A stretch of 64,000 bases of DNA from Candidatus Hydrogenedentota bacterium (GTDB lineage Bacteria > Hydrogenedentota > Hydrogenedentia > Hydrogenedentales > SLHB01): assembly GCA_013359265.1 (NCBI GenBank), contig JABWCD010000020.1, forward strand, positions 1 through 64,000, given 5' to 3'. A program made the translations under genes and the position numbers. How positions within the stretch are numbered: position 1 is the stretch's first letter; each line of letters opens with the position of its first letter. A model generated the notes under the pieces. It saw only the letters and a list, made by a program, of their open reading frames with translations, did no database searches and had not been told where the DNA came from. Shown piece after piece: positions 8,376 through 16,171 of this stretch.

Positions 8376-8518
8376 TCACCCGATCAACGGATTGACCACG
8401 CGAAGGGCGGGAAATCGGCCGAAGTCGCGGTCGGCGGACCAGAGTTCGCTCACGCCGTGAAGGAGGCAGATCGCGGCGATGCACATAGGCCAAGCAGATT
8501 GGTGTCTAACGCGACCAG
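8376..8518 (-). pseudogene. vapC toxin (PIN domain) destroyed by internal deletion
   Basis: Overlapping the end of vapB, the minus strand starts LVALDTNLL, the first beta strand and catalytic Asp of PIN toxins. After one extra base it reads AYVHRRDLP, a normal VapC N-terminus. The same bases read in the next frame give CIAAICLLHGVSELWSADRD and then FGRFPALRVVNPLIG with a stop at 8376-8378, a typical VapC C-terminus. About 80 central codons are missing, including the middle acidic residues. The stretch shared by both readings (around 8470-8486) looks like the microhomology where the deletion happened. The toxin is certainly non-functional. Confidence 0.8.
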
Positions 8519-8760
8519 GTGCCCCGATCCCCATAACTCATTTCAATGATCTCGTCCCAGCTCAAATGGGCGACGTCCGGGCATAGTCCCTCGCCATGGA
8601 ATGAAGCGTCGCGCAATTTGAACGGTTTGCGCGTCGAACGTTCGTCGATCACGCGGCGAAGGCCTTCTTCGACGAGTTCGTCCAGGGTGGTCTTGTCTCG
8701 CACGGCGATTTCCGTCGCTTCACGCAAGAGTTCGTCAGCAATCTGGACCGTTGTCTTCAT
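8506..8760 (-). CDS. vapB: VapB-type antitoxin (orphan)
   Basis: An 84-residue protein starting MKTTVQIADELL, the ribbon-helix-helix-like N-terminus of VapB/DUF2191 antitoxins. A basic middle (RRVIDERSTRKPFKLRD) and an acidic, toxin-wrapping C-terminus (LSWDEIIEMSYGDRG) follow. It would normally neutralise a PIN-domain ribonuclease encoded just downstream, but that toxin is a deletion remnant, so this antitoxin is an orphan. I chose ATG 8760 over an upstream MVGH start because family members begin with MKTT. It may still repress its own promoter. Confidence 0.85.
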   Translation of the reverse strand: MKTTVQIADELLREATEIAVRDKTTLDELVEEGLRRVIDERSTRKPFKLRDASFHGEGLCPDVAHLSWDEIIEMSYGDRGTWSR

Positions 8761-8799
8761 ATGGCCAACCATATCACGGAATGTTGCTAGCCGTCGATA

Positions 8800-9435
8800 C
8801 TACCGCTTCCGCGCCAACGTGACACCATCACGGACGCTGAGCATGACGCATTCGACGCGGGGGTCGTTGTAGACGTGTTTGTTGAATTTGTCTATCGCGA
8901 TGTCGAGTTCGTCTTTTGGGTCAACGACGCGGCCGCTCCAGAGGACGTTGTCGGCGACGATGAGACCGCCTTGCGGGACTTTGGGTAAGGCGGCTTCGTA
9001 GTAGGTGATGTAGTTTTCCTTGTCGGCGTCCAGAAAGACGAGGTCGAAGGGGCCGTCGAGCGCGCTGATGGTATCGATTGCGGGGCCGATCCGGAGGTCG
9101 ATCTTCTTGCCATGTGGACTCTGCGCCCAATAGCATTGGGCCATTTCCGTGGCTTCGGGATCGACGTCGCAGGTTATCACCTGACCGTCATCGGGCAGGC
9201 CCTCGGCGAAGCACAGCGCGCTGTAACCGGTGAAGGTGCCGACTTCGAGGATGCGTTTGGCGCGCGCGATCTGCGCGAGCATTTTCAGAAATCCGCCTTC
9301 CACTTTTCCCACCTGCATGGTGTACGCCGCCATTCTTGCGCGCGTCTCGCGCTCAAGTTCGTGAAAGACGGCCGTGCGCTCGGAAGTATGTGCCTCGATG
9401 TAGGTTTCGATGGGTTCGGGGACGATGTTGGACAT
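8800..9435 (-). CDS. class I SAM-dependent O-methyltransferase (caffeoyl-CoA/catechol type)
   Basis: A 211-residue cytosolic methyltransferase of the divalent-metal-dependent O-methyltransferase family (pfam Methyltransf_3). Motif I is ILEVGTFTG (62-70). The metal/substrate motifs are FLDADKENY (134-142) and ADN (161-163), and the C-terminus has the usual GVTLARKR. Start at ATG 9435 (MSNIVPEPIE), preceded by GGAG. An upstream in-frame extension to 9642 has no family similarity and is rejected. The likely substrate is a catechol-type or CoA-linked phenol, not determinable here. A degenerate 3'-end copy lies at 8241-8340. Confidence 0.9.
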   Translation of the reverse strand: MSNIVPEPIETYIEAHTSERTAVFHELERETRARMAAYTMQVGKVEGGFLKMLAQIARAKRILEVGTFTGYSALCFAEGLPDDGQVITCDVDPEATEMAQCYWAQSPHGKKIDLRIGPAIDTISALDGPFDLVFLDADKENYITYYEAALPKVPQGGLIVADNVLWSGRVVDPKDELDIAIDKFNKHVYNDPRVECVMLSVRDGVTLARKR

Positions 9436-9662
9436 AGCGGGGCTCCATGCAACGGGGTGGACTAAGAAGTAGCGGATCGTATCAGAAGGAGGATGCATCG
9501 TGCTTGCGGAGACGTTGATGTCAATTCTCTGCGGAACCCGGTACCCGGCTCCCGCATACATCCACCGGCGCCTGTACCCCTTGGCGCACCGCACGCGGCA
9601 CCCCCAGGGGTGTTGAAATGGCGGCGTCCATGAAATAAGCACTTACGACGATATTGGCTCGA

Positions 9663-9720
9663 CGAGACCCCTTGTTTCGTCAAAAATGCAAATCGAGACC
9701 CTCTTGTTTCGTCAAAAAAA
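9663..9720. repeat. two imperfect direct repeats of about 25 nt
   Basis: Copies begin at 9663 and 9694. Each reads CGAGACCC, then CTTGTTTCGTCAAAAA; the second has one extra T. They lie in the 485-nt gap 9436-9920, which otherwise holds no gene I can support; its only clear end signal is the GGAGG at 9908-9912 for the next gene. No promoter or hairpin is convincing. Confidence 0.6.
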
Positions 9721-9920
9721 CTAATCGACCCCCACCCCAGCTTGGCTCCCCAAAGTCGGCAAGGGCGCGGGCCGATGCAACACGATGGGCTAAGGATTAG
9801 AGAGCAAGGAAAGGCCAACATCATCCGCTTGTATTGGCGGATGGGGTTGTTATACTTACCCCTCAGTTTTGCAGACTGGATAGATCGAACGAATTGATCC
9901 TTCGACTGGAGGTACTTGTC

Positions 9921-11258
9921 GTGAATCGGGCAATCATTCTTACGTTAACGCTTGCGGGGCTGTGTCTCGGCGCGCGCGCGGATCTCAACAGTTACGTGAA
10001 CAAGCCGGACGAATCGTACAAGTACGAATTGACCGCAAGCGGGCCGGTGGGCGAGTTGACCGCGCATTCGGTCCGGCTTACGTCGCAGACCTGGCAAGGA
10101 ATCGTGTGGACGCATTGGCTGACGGTCTTTCAGCCGAAGGAAATCAAATACGACAAGTGCATGCTGTTGATCACGGGCGGCAACAATACGAACGAGGCGC
10201 CGCGCACGAATTCCGGCGAGGCGAAGATGATGCAGCAGATCGCGCAGAGTACCGGTACGGTGACCGCGATGCTCGAGCAGGTGCCGAACCAGCCGCTGTT
10301 CGACGGGCTGAAAGAGGACCAGATCATTTCGCTGACGTTCGAGAAGTATCTCAAGGGCGAGGGCGACGACTGGCCGCTCTTGCTTCCGATGGTGAAGAGC
10401 GCCGTGCGCGCGATGGACACGATTCAGTCGGTGGTGAAGGAAAAGTCGGGCAAAGAGATCAATGGGTTTATGACGCTGGGCGGTTCTAAACGCGGGTGGA
10501 CGACCTGGCTGTCGGCGGTGGCGGACAAGCGGGTGGTGGGGATCGCGCCGATTGTAATCGATATGCTGAACATGGTGCCGCAGTCCGAATTGCAGCTCGC
10601 GAGTTATGGGTCGTACAGCGAGGAGATTAAGGATTACACGGAGCGCGGAATCCAGGCGTATTCCAAGACGGAGGTCGGCGCGAAACTGCGCGCGGTGGTC
10701 GATCCGTTCTCGTATTGCGATCAGTTGACGTTGCCAAAGCTCGTCGTGTTGGGAACGAACGACCCCTATTGGAACGTGGATTCGGCAAACAATTACTTCC
10801 CGTACCTCAAGGGCGACAAGCACCTCTACTACTGCGCGAACACGAAGCACGACATCAACGGCGGGGGTGTTGCGACGATCAAGGCGTTTTATCAAACGCT
10901 GTTGACGGGCGAGAAACTGCCAACAATAAATTGGGAAAGGCGGCCGGACAATTCGCTCGCGGTGACGTGGCCGCATGCGGAAGGGAAGGCGAAGTTGTGG
11001 AAGGCGCTTTCGGGCACGCGCGATTTTCGTCCAGCGAAGTTTGAGAGCGCGGACTTGGACGGAACGGGATCGGCTGTGGCGAAACTGGAGACGCCGTTGA
11101 GCGGATGGGCGGCGTATTACGTGGAAGTGACAATGCCGAGTCCCGCGGGCGGCACGTTCGGGTTGTGCACGGGCGTGACGGTGTTGCCGGACACGTTTCC
11201 GTTCCCTGACGCAGCGAAGCAATTGCAGATGCGAGGCACGAACAGCGAGTTGAACTGA
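9921..11258 (+). CDS. PhoPQ-activated pathogenicity-related family protein, secreted
   Basis: A 445-residue protein with a signal peptide (MNRAIILTLTLAGLCLGARA). The body matches the PhoPQ_related family (PF10142): THWLTVFQP, LLITGGNN, a serine-hydrolase-like nucleophile elbow GGSKRG (187-192, Ser189), and NDPYW before a conserved KHD. An alpha/beta-hydrolase fold is likely, and the C-terminal about 100 residues form a small beta domain. GTG 9921 was chosen because GGAGG lies 8 nt upstream and the signal peptide starts exactly there. Members are of unclear activity in most bacteria; despite the name they are common in free-living species. Confidence 0.88.
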   Translation: MNRAIILTLTLAGLCLGARADLNSYVNKPDESYKYELTASGPVGELTAHSVRLTSQTWQGIVWTHWLTVFQPKEIKYDKCMLLITGGNNTNEAPRTNSGEAKMMQQIAQSTGTVTAMLEQVPNQPLFDGLKEDQIISLTFEKYLKGEGDDWPLLLPMVKSAVRAMDTIQSVVKEKSGKEINGFMTLGGSKRGWTTWLSAVADKRVVGIAPIVIDMLNMVPQSELQLASYGSYSEEIKDYTERGIQAYSKTEVGAKLRAVVDPFSYCDQLTLPKLVVLGTNDPYWNVDSANNYFPYLKGDKHLYYCANTKHDINGGGVATIKAFYQTLLTGEKLPTINWERRPDNSLAVTWPHAEGKAKLWKALSGTRDFRPAKFESADLDGTGSAVAKLETPLSGWAAYYVEVTMPSPAGGTFGLCTGVTVLPDTFPFPDAAKQLQMRGTNSELN

Positions 11259-11309
11259 AGATAACGGCGCGTTTATCACGAGTGTGAAGCTCGAATTGAG
11301 GGGCGGCGA

Positions 11310-12149
11310 TTGAGTGTCCCGCGCGTGTCGGTGATCATTCCGTCGTGGGACGGCCACCGGAACGGGTGTGTGCCGCGGCTGTTGGAGAGCGTGCGCGCGC
11401 AAACGTTTCAGGATTTCGAGACGCACATCGTGAAGGGCGTGTCGCCGCAGGGAAGGGCGATCAACGACGGCGCGAAGGCCGCGCGCGGATCGCTGCTCAT
11501 CATCCTCGATGACGACAGCGAACTTGCGGATGCAACCGTATTCGAGACGCTCGTCCGCGTGATCGATGACGACCCAACCGTCGGCATGGCGGGCGCGAGC
11601 ATTGTGACGCCGCCGGACGCGAACGATTTTCAGCGGCGCGCTGCGCGGCAGTTTCCACGATTCAACACGCCGGTCGTCGATCGCGTGACCGACAGCGATC
11701 TCGCGTGCCACGGGTGCTGCGCGATTCCCAAGGCCGTGTTCGACGCCGTGGGCGGGGAGCGCGAGGACATCGTCCGCGGGCTCGATCCGGACCTGCGCGT
11801 GCGGTTGCGCGCAGCGGGATACCGCGTGGTGCTCGCGCCAAACGCGCGCATCCATCATCCGCTTCCCGGTTCGTGGCGCAACCTGACCCGGCAATTCTTC
11901 CGCAACGGGTTTGGCTCCGCTTACGCGCAGAAGTTTCAACCCGGCAGCGTGTACGAAACGCACGAGTCGCTCGATGCCGCTACGTTCGTTCCGAGGCGTC
12001 CGCTGTGGTATCGTGCAGTCCGGTTTCCGTTGCGCCTGGTGAAGGCGGCGGCGGAAGGGAAGACCATGCGCCTCGTGGCCTATTGCGCTTACGGCGTGGG
12101 GTACGTTTGGGGTTTGCTCACCGCCAGGAGAGGCTCGCTTACGCCGTAG
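11310..12149 (+). CDS. family 2 glycosyltransferase
   Basis: A 279-residue GT-A transferase. VSVIIPSWDGHR opens the Rossmann-like nucleotide-binding half. IILDDDSEL (about 67-75) carries the DxD metal motif, and GLDPDLRVRLRAAGYR is the acceptor-side acidic motif. The C-terminal about 60 residues are amphipathic and basic, with a weak hydrophobic segment that may touch the membrane. TTG start at 11310. The polysaccharide deacetylase gene follows 9 nt later, so the two probably act in the same surface-glycan pathway. Confidence 0.88.
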   Translation: MSVPRVSVIIPSWDGHRNGCVPRLLESVRAQTFQDFETHIVKGVSPQGRAINDGAKAARGSLLIILDDDSELADATVFETLVRVIDDDPTVGMAGASIVTPPDANDFQRRAARQFPRFNTPVVDRVTDSDLACHGCCAIPKAVFDAVGGEREDIVRGLDPDLRVRLRAAGYRVVLAPNARIHHPLPGSWRNLTRQFFRNGFGSAYAQKFQPGSVYETHESLDAATFVPRRPLWYRAVRFPLRLVKAAAEGKTMRLVAYCAYGVGYVWGLLTARRGSLTP

Positions 12150-12158
12150 CCGCACGAT

Positions 12159-12977
12159 ATGCCATCGCCACTACGCACCGTCATTAAGCGGTCGTTCAAA
12201 CGCGCCGCCATGCTCGCCGGCCCCGTACTCAGTCAGCCGCGCCCGCCTTCGCGCATTCTCACCTATCACTCCGTGGGCCAACTCGATCATGCGATGAACG
12301 TGACGCCCGAGAATTTCGCGGAACAGATGGCGTGGTTGGCGGACCATGCGCCGTTGAACACCTTGGACGATGCCGCCGACGCGAAGCCGGGCGTTGCGGT
12401 GACGCTTGACGACGGGTATCGCGACAACCTGACGAATGCCGCGCCGATTCTCGTGCGGCACAACGTGCCGGCGGTCGTGTTTGTCGTGGCGGACAAATTG
12501 GGCGACTTGCTGGTGACCGACGCGGAACCGTGGCACGGGCGGTTGATGACGTGGGACGAAGCGCGGGAATTGAGCGCGATGGGGATTGCGATTGGGGGGC
12601 ATTCGCTAACCCATCCACGGTTGAGCCACCTCGACGCAAATAAGCAGCGCGAGGAAATTGTTGGAAGTTGCCGGAGAATCGCGCAGGAGCTGGGAAAACC
12701 GGTGTCCTATTTCGCGTACCCCTACGGGACCTCCGCCGATTACGACGAAACAAGCGTGCGCCTCGCGCAAGAAGCCGGATGCGCCGTCGCGTGCTCGAAC
12801 CGGTACGGGTTCAACGTCGAAGGGTGCGATCGATTCACGTTGCGCCGGATTTGGATCGACGCCACCGACACCCTGGAAACCTTTGCGGCAAAAGTGACCG
12901 GCAAGCTCGATGCGCTCAGCGTGCTGGATTCGCCGGCGGGGATGTTCGCGCGAAGGATGCTGAACAAGGTGGCGTAG
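12159..12977 (+). CDS. polysaccharide deacetylase (NodB fold)
   Basis: A 272-residue carbohydrate esterase family 4-type protein. The catalytic/metal motif TLDDGY lies at 82-87 (D84 catalytic base, D85 metal ligand). The metal histidines are in HSLTH (148-152), and FAYPYG begins the motif 3 region. It removes N-acetyl groups from a polysaccharide or lipid-linked sugar. An N-terminal basic stretch is present but no clear signal peptide, so it may act at the inner membrane face. It is coupled to the upstream glycosyltransferase. Confidence 0.9.
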   Translation: MPSPLRTVIKRSFKRAAMLAGPVLSQPRPPSRILTYHSVGQLDHAMNVTPENFAEQMAWLADHAPLNTLDDAADAKPGVAVTLDDGYRDNLTNAAPILVRHNVPAVVFVVADKLGDLLVTDAEPWHGRLMTWDEARELSAMGIAIGGHSLTHPRLSHLDANKQREEIVGSCRRIAQELGKPVSYFAYPYGTSADYDETSVRLAQEAGCAVACSNRYGFNVEGCDRFTLRRIWIDATDTLETFAAKVTGKLDALSVLDSPAGMFARRMLNKVA

Positions 12978-13004
12978 GCGGCGCTGATCGATCGGCCATG
13001 GCCC

Positions 13005-13391
13005 CTAGCTTCCCAACGTGTCTTTCTCTTGGTTACGAACCGCCTCCAAGATACTTCGCGCTCTGGAAATCGCGGAATTAGCATCGGCCTTCGAGACGTG
13101 ATACTTGCCGCCGTAGTCTCCAATGTCGCGAATATCCGCCAGAAAATCGAAAGCCCGGCCCAATTCGCCATCCCACTTCCCAGTCTTTACGAGGTCGCGG
13201 TGGACGGCAGCTCGCAGTTGGGCATGCTTCGTGAAAGAAATGTTCTGTAGTGCGAAGCAGGCGCAGATCGCGTGGAATGCAGCGTAGTAGGCCCTGGACG
13301 CCGCGGAATCCGGATCGATGTCGACCAAATGCGATGCGGCCTCGATGGATGCCAAAGCACGCAGCCAACAGTCCTTTGCATAGTCGATCAT
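13005..13391 (-). CDS. HEPN-domain protein, putative toxin of a HEPN/MNT pair
   Basis: A 128-residue all-helical HEPN domain. ASRAYYAAFHAICACFAL is the family's hallmark, with R33 and H40 forming an Rx6H motif. GKYHVSKADANSAISRARSILEAV is the C-terminal helix. Its start overlaps the stop of the upstream nucleotidyltransferase gene by 4 nt, the classic two-gene module (type VII toxin-antitoxin) in which the MNT enzyme AMPylates the HEPN toxin. Both genes look intact. Confidence 0.85.
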   Translation of the reverse strand: MIDYAKDCWLRALASIEAASHLVDIDPDSAASRAYYAAFHAICACFALQNISFTKHAQLRAAVHRDLVKTGKWDGELGRAFDFLADIRDIGDYGGKYHVSKADANSAISRARSILEAVRNQEKDTLGS

Positions 13392-13711
13392 CTGCGCATG
13401 CCTTCCGCCCTTGCGGCACGATACAAGGGATAGTCGGCGGTCTCGTAATCCACGAGGTCCGCGGGCAGTGCGCTTATCGGCACGCCGTATTCGAGTGAAA
13501 TCGGAAAGGCTGCATCGACGCAGAGCCCCAAGTCACGGGCCAACTCGATTGGTCCCTGCAGCAGCACGAGGACGTCGAGATCGCTGTCTTCGGAGGCTTC
13601 GCCGCGCACGTGTGAGCCATAAAGCACGATACCTCGAAGCCGCCCCGGAAAGGCCTTGCGCAGCGCGCGTTCAAAGTCTTCCAGGGCAGCGGTCGAAACA
13701 GCAGCGGTCAT
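13388..13711 (-). CDS. minimal nucleotidyltransferase (MNT), putative antitoxin
   Basis: A 107-residue protein of the DNA polymerase beta superfamily. The catalytic GSHVRGEASEDSDLD motif (32-46) has G32-S33 and the metal aspartates D44 and D46; a third acidic strand lies downstream. It is the first gene of the HEPN/MNT pair and overlaps it by 4 nt. Known partners transfer AMP to the HEPN toxin to inactivate it. The small size matches the family. Confidence 0.88.
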   Translation of the reverse strand: MTAAVSTAALEDFERALRKAFPGRLRGIVLYGSHVRGEASEDSDLDVLVLLQGPIELARDLGLCVDAAFPISLEYGVPISALPADLVDYETADYPLYRAARAEGMRR

Positions 13712-13898
13712 ATCTAAGTACTCCTTGGCGTGCCCATCCTTCCGCTCATGGACGGGAACTGTTTCGGGTAACGACTACCGAACATATCACCGCCTACTAA
13801 TCTACCTGTCAAGCCTCTGTAAACAAAGCGAATGCCAAACAGTAGGATACGCCGGGACGCGAATGGGTAATTTTTGGCGATGCGATCGATCAGGGAGG

Positions 13899-13951
13899 GG
13901 CGCGTGGGCCGATGTGGGGTATGGGGTAGAGGGGAGGACGGCCCACGCGCC
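13899..13951. other. 13-bp perfect inverted repeat enclosing a G-quadruplex motif
   Basis: GGCGCGTGGGCCG (13899-13911) is the exact reverse complement of CGGCCCACGCGCC (13939-13951). On the plus strand, G-tracts at 13906-13908, 13916-13919, 13923-13926 and 13931-13934 are separated by loops of 7, 3 and 4 nt, a canonical four-tract G4 pattern overlapping the stem. It lies in the 476-nt non-coding gap 13712-14187, between the divergent HEPN/MNT genes and fliM. Apart from this element and the fliM promoter, I see nothing else in that gap. Confidence 0.6.
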
Positions 13952-14118
13952 GTACACAGCGATGATTGCGTGTCGCTTGCTTATCCCCTGCGTATGCACA
14001 TGTCGCCTGGAATAACGATCCAGGAGTGCGACGGGTTGACAGATGTGCACGCCGGTTTCTCCGTCCGCGAATCCAGCGTATCTGCTTTGGCGTTAAGACG
14101 TTAGATAAAGTCCGTTTT

Positions 14119-14147
14119 TTGTGCTGTCCCCACCGCCATGCTATACT
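14119..14147 (+). promoter_or_regulatory. putative promoter of the fliM operon
   Basis: TTGTGC (14119-14124), 17 nt, TATACT (14142-14147), about 40 nt before the fliM start. It is sigma-70-like rather than sigma-28- or sigma-54-like, so the switch operon may be expressed ahead of FliA-dependent genes. Confidence 0.5.
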
Positions 14148-14187
14148 CGCTGCGCATGGTTGAACGGGGTGTGGGACAGGCTACGAC

Positions 14188-15177
14188 ATGGCGGACATTC
14201 TGAGTCAAGACGAAGTCGACCTGCTTCTGAACGCGGTGTCGAAGGGGGAAGTCGAATCCCCGGCGCACGAGCCGCGTGGGCTTCCCGACCGCCAGGACAT
14301 CATGCACTACGACTTTCGGCGGCCTGAGCGCGTCTCGAAAGAACAACTCAAAGGTCTGCAAAGTCTGTTCGAGGCGTTCGCCCGCGAATTGAGCATAATG
14401 TTGCCGCCGTTCCTGCGCCAGATTGTTCGCGCGGACCTGGTTTCCATCGACCAACTCACCTACGACGAATTCATCTTGTCGGTTGCGCGTCCGACATCGC
14501 TCTCGATCGTCAACATGGCGCCGCTCGAGGGGAACGCGGTCATCGAGCTGAGCCCGTCCATCGTATTTCCCGTGGTTGATCGGATTCTTGGAGGTAAAGG
14601 CGTCGCGCTGCCCAAGCCGCGCGAATTGACGGAAATCGAGAACCGCATCGTCCATCGCGTGATGCTGATGATACTCGACAGCTTGCGGCGATCGTGGGAA
14701 CAGCTCATTGAATTCAAGCTGACGGTGGTGCACCAGGAGAGCGACCCGCTGATTGTGCAGATTGTCGCGGGCAGCGAAATGGTGATCTTGGTGGCGTACG
14801 AAATCCATATTGGGGAAAGCGTCGGCGCGATGAATATGTGCATACCGCTGCTGGTGCTGAACCCCGTGCTCGACCAGATTTCGCAGCAGACGCGGTTCAT
14901 GCGGAAAATGCCGCAGGACGTCATGGACCGGACCCGCTCGCAGATCGAGCGCGTGGTGAAAAAGGCGTCGCTGTCCGTGGACGCGATCCTTGGCCGTGCG
15001 ACGTTGCCGTTGTCGGAGATTGCAAAATTACAGGTGGGCGATATCGTGCAGCTCGATACGGACATGCGCACGCCGCTGCACATCGAGGTCGGCGGGATAC
15101 CGAAGTACCGCGCGGTGTGCGGCCGGCGGGGCGAGCAGAGCGCGGTGCAAGTCGTCGAACTGATGACGGAAGAATGA
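14188..15177 (+). CDS. fliM: flagellar motor switch protein FliM
   Basis: A 329-residue switch component. The N-terminal LSQDEVDLLLNAV (5-17) is the CheY-P-binding peptide, followed by the GGxG-type middle domain (RILGGKGV) and a C-terminal SpoA domain (ATLPLSEIAKLQVGDIVQLD...). FliM forms the C-ring with FliG and FliN and links chemotaxis signals to rotation direction. Length and domain order are normal. First gene of a seven-gene flagellar operon; fliN follows after 19 nt. Confidence 0.97.
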   Translation: MADILSQDEVDLLLNAVSKGEVESPAHEPRGLPDRQDIMHYDFRRPERVSKEQLKGLQSLFEAFARELSIMLPPFLRQIVRADLVSIDQLTYDEFILSVARPTSLSIVNMAPLEGNAVIELSPSIVFPVVDRILGGKGVALPKPRELTEIENRIVHRVMLMILDSLRRSWEQLIEFKLTVVHQESDPLIVQIVAGSEMVILVAYEIHIGESVGAMNMCIPLLVLNPVLDQISQQTRFMRKMPQDVMDRTRSQIERVVKKASLSVDAILGRATLPLSEIAKLQVGDIVQLDTDMRTPLHIEVGGIPKYRAVCGRRGEQSAVQVVELMTEE

Positions 15178-15196
15178 ACTACAACGAACGAGGCAT

Positions 15197-16153
15197 ATGG
15201 CGTTGAGTCAGGCCGCCATCGAGATATTCGCGCGCGGATACGTTTCCGGCGTATTCGACGTTGTCTCCGCGATGCTGGCGAAACCCACCCCCAATGCGGT
15301 CGCGTCGATCAAGCCCTGCGGCGCGGACGGCATCGCGGCATATCTCGCAAAATACAATTCGCTCCTTCGCGGGCAGATTGAAAGCGGCGGCGCTGTGGCA
15401 ATCCTGCTCTCGGGTGGAGATGCGAACGCCATCATTGCGGGCGCGTTAGGCGAAGAGACCACGGCGGAAGTGTCCATTTCCGGCCGGGATCCCGGGACAT
15501 TGCGGGAGGTGTTTGAGCCGTGTCTGAGTGCCGGCGCCGGATTCTTCAAAGAGAAGTATGGCAAGGAAATCGTGGTGAAGGGGGCGGAGGCGCTGGCCTG
15601 TGGGCCGGACATTGCCGCCGGACTTCTGCAATTCGTCGGCGCGGAATCCACGGCCGCGGAGTTTTCGTTCACACTGGCGGACGGCCACGACGGTTCCGGC
15701 GTGTTGCTGTTCTCGAACGTGTTGTGCGACGTAGTCCCGCAGGAGACGCCTGCGCAGGGAGGTAGTAACGTGGCGGGTGCGATGAGTCAGGACGAAGTAA
15801 ACGCGATGCTGAAGGGACTGGGTCCGAACGCGGACTCCGAGAGCGACGCCGTCGCCGCGCCGGCGGCCAGCCGGGACGACACCGGCGCCGAAACGAAGAA
15901 CCTCGACATGGTACTTGATATTCGCCTGACCGCGACGGCCCGGTTGGGGCGCGTGGATATGCAAATTGCGGATATCCTGTCGCTGGGGCCCGGATCGATC
16001 ATCGAAGTTGGCCACCTTGTCGACGAACCCGTTGAACTCCTCGTGAACGACAAACTAATCGCGCGCGGCGACGTCGTGGTGGTCGACGAGAAGTTTGGCC
16101 TGCGCATCACGGAAATAATCAGTCCGCGCGAACGCATCGAAAGCCTGCGCTAA
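15197..16153 (+). CDS. fliN: FliN/FliY-type flagellar switch protein with N-terminal CheC/CheX-like domain
   Basis: A 318-residue protein. Residues about 235-315 are a SpoA/FliN domain (DIRLTATARLGRVDMQIADILSLGPGSIIEV, then VELLVNDKLIARGDVVVVDEKFGLRI). Residues 1-175 look like a CheC/CheX-type fold (GGAVAILLSGGDANAIIAGALG). Between them, MSQDEVNAMLKGL (about 196-208) copies the CheY-binding peptide normally at the start of FliM. The layout resembles Firmicute FliY, where the CheC-like part can dephosphorylate CheY-P; the ExxN catalytic signature is not clear here. A shorter FliN from the internal ATG at 15782 is possible. Confidence 0.93.
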   Translation: MALSQAAIEIFARGYVSGVFDVVSAMLAKPTPNAVASIKPCGADGIAAYLAKYNSLLRGQIESGGAVAILLSGGDANAIIAGALGEETTAEVSISGRDPGTLREVFEPCLSAGAGFFKEKYGKEIVVKGAEALACGPDIAAGLLQFVGAESTAAEFSFTLADGHDGSGVLLFSNVLCDVVPQETPAQGGSNVAGAMSQDEVNAMLKGLGPNADSESDAVAAPAASRDDTGAETKNLDMVLDIRLTATARLGRVDMQIADILSLGPGSIIEVGHLVDEPVELLVNDKLIARGDVVVVDEKFGLRITEIISPRERIESLR

Positions 16154-16171
16154 CGTGATTGAAGGTGAGCC

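Noticed and set aside
8230-8460. Plus-strand open frame of 76 codons
   Set aside because: Antisense shadow of the same two pseudogenes.
8209-8493. Arg-rich minus-strand open frame of 94 codons
   Set aside because: It fuses pieces of the vapC remnant and the O-methyltransferase scar in a frame that neither used; not a gene.
9462-9824. Minus-strand open frame of 120 codons upstream of the O-methyltransferase
   Set aside because: Covers the direct repeats, has biased composition and no recognisable protein pattern.
9945-12155. 736-codon minus-strand open frame
   Set aside because: Arg/His/Leu-rich antisense shadow of the PhoPQ-related and glycosyltransferase genes, typical of high-GC DNA.
13802-14163. 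Short open frames on both strands before fliM
   Set aside because: Low coding character, overlapping the hairpin/G4 element; no conserved motif.
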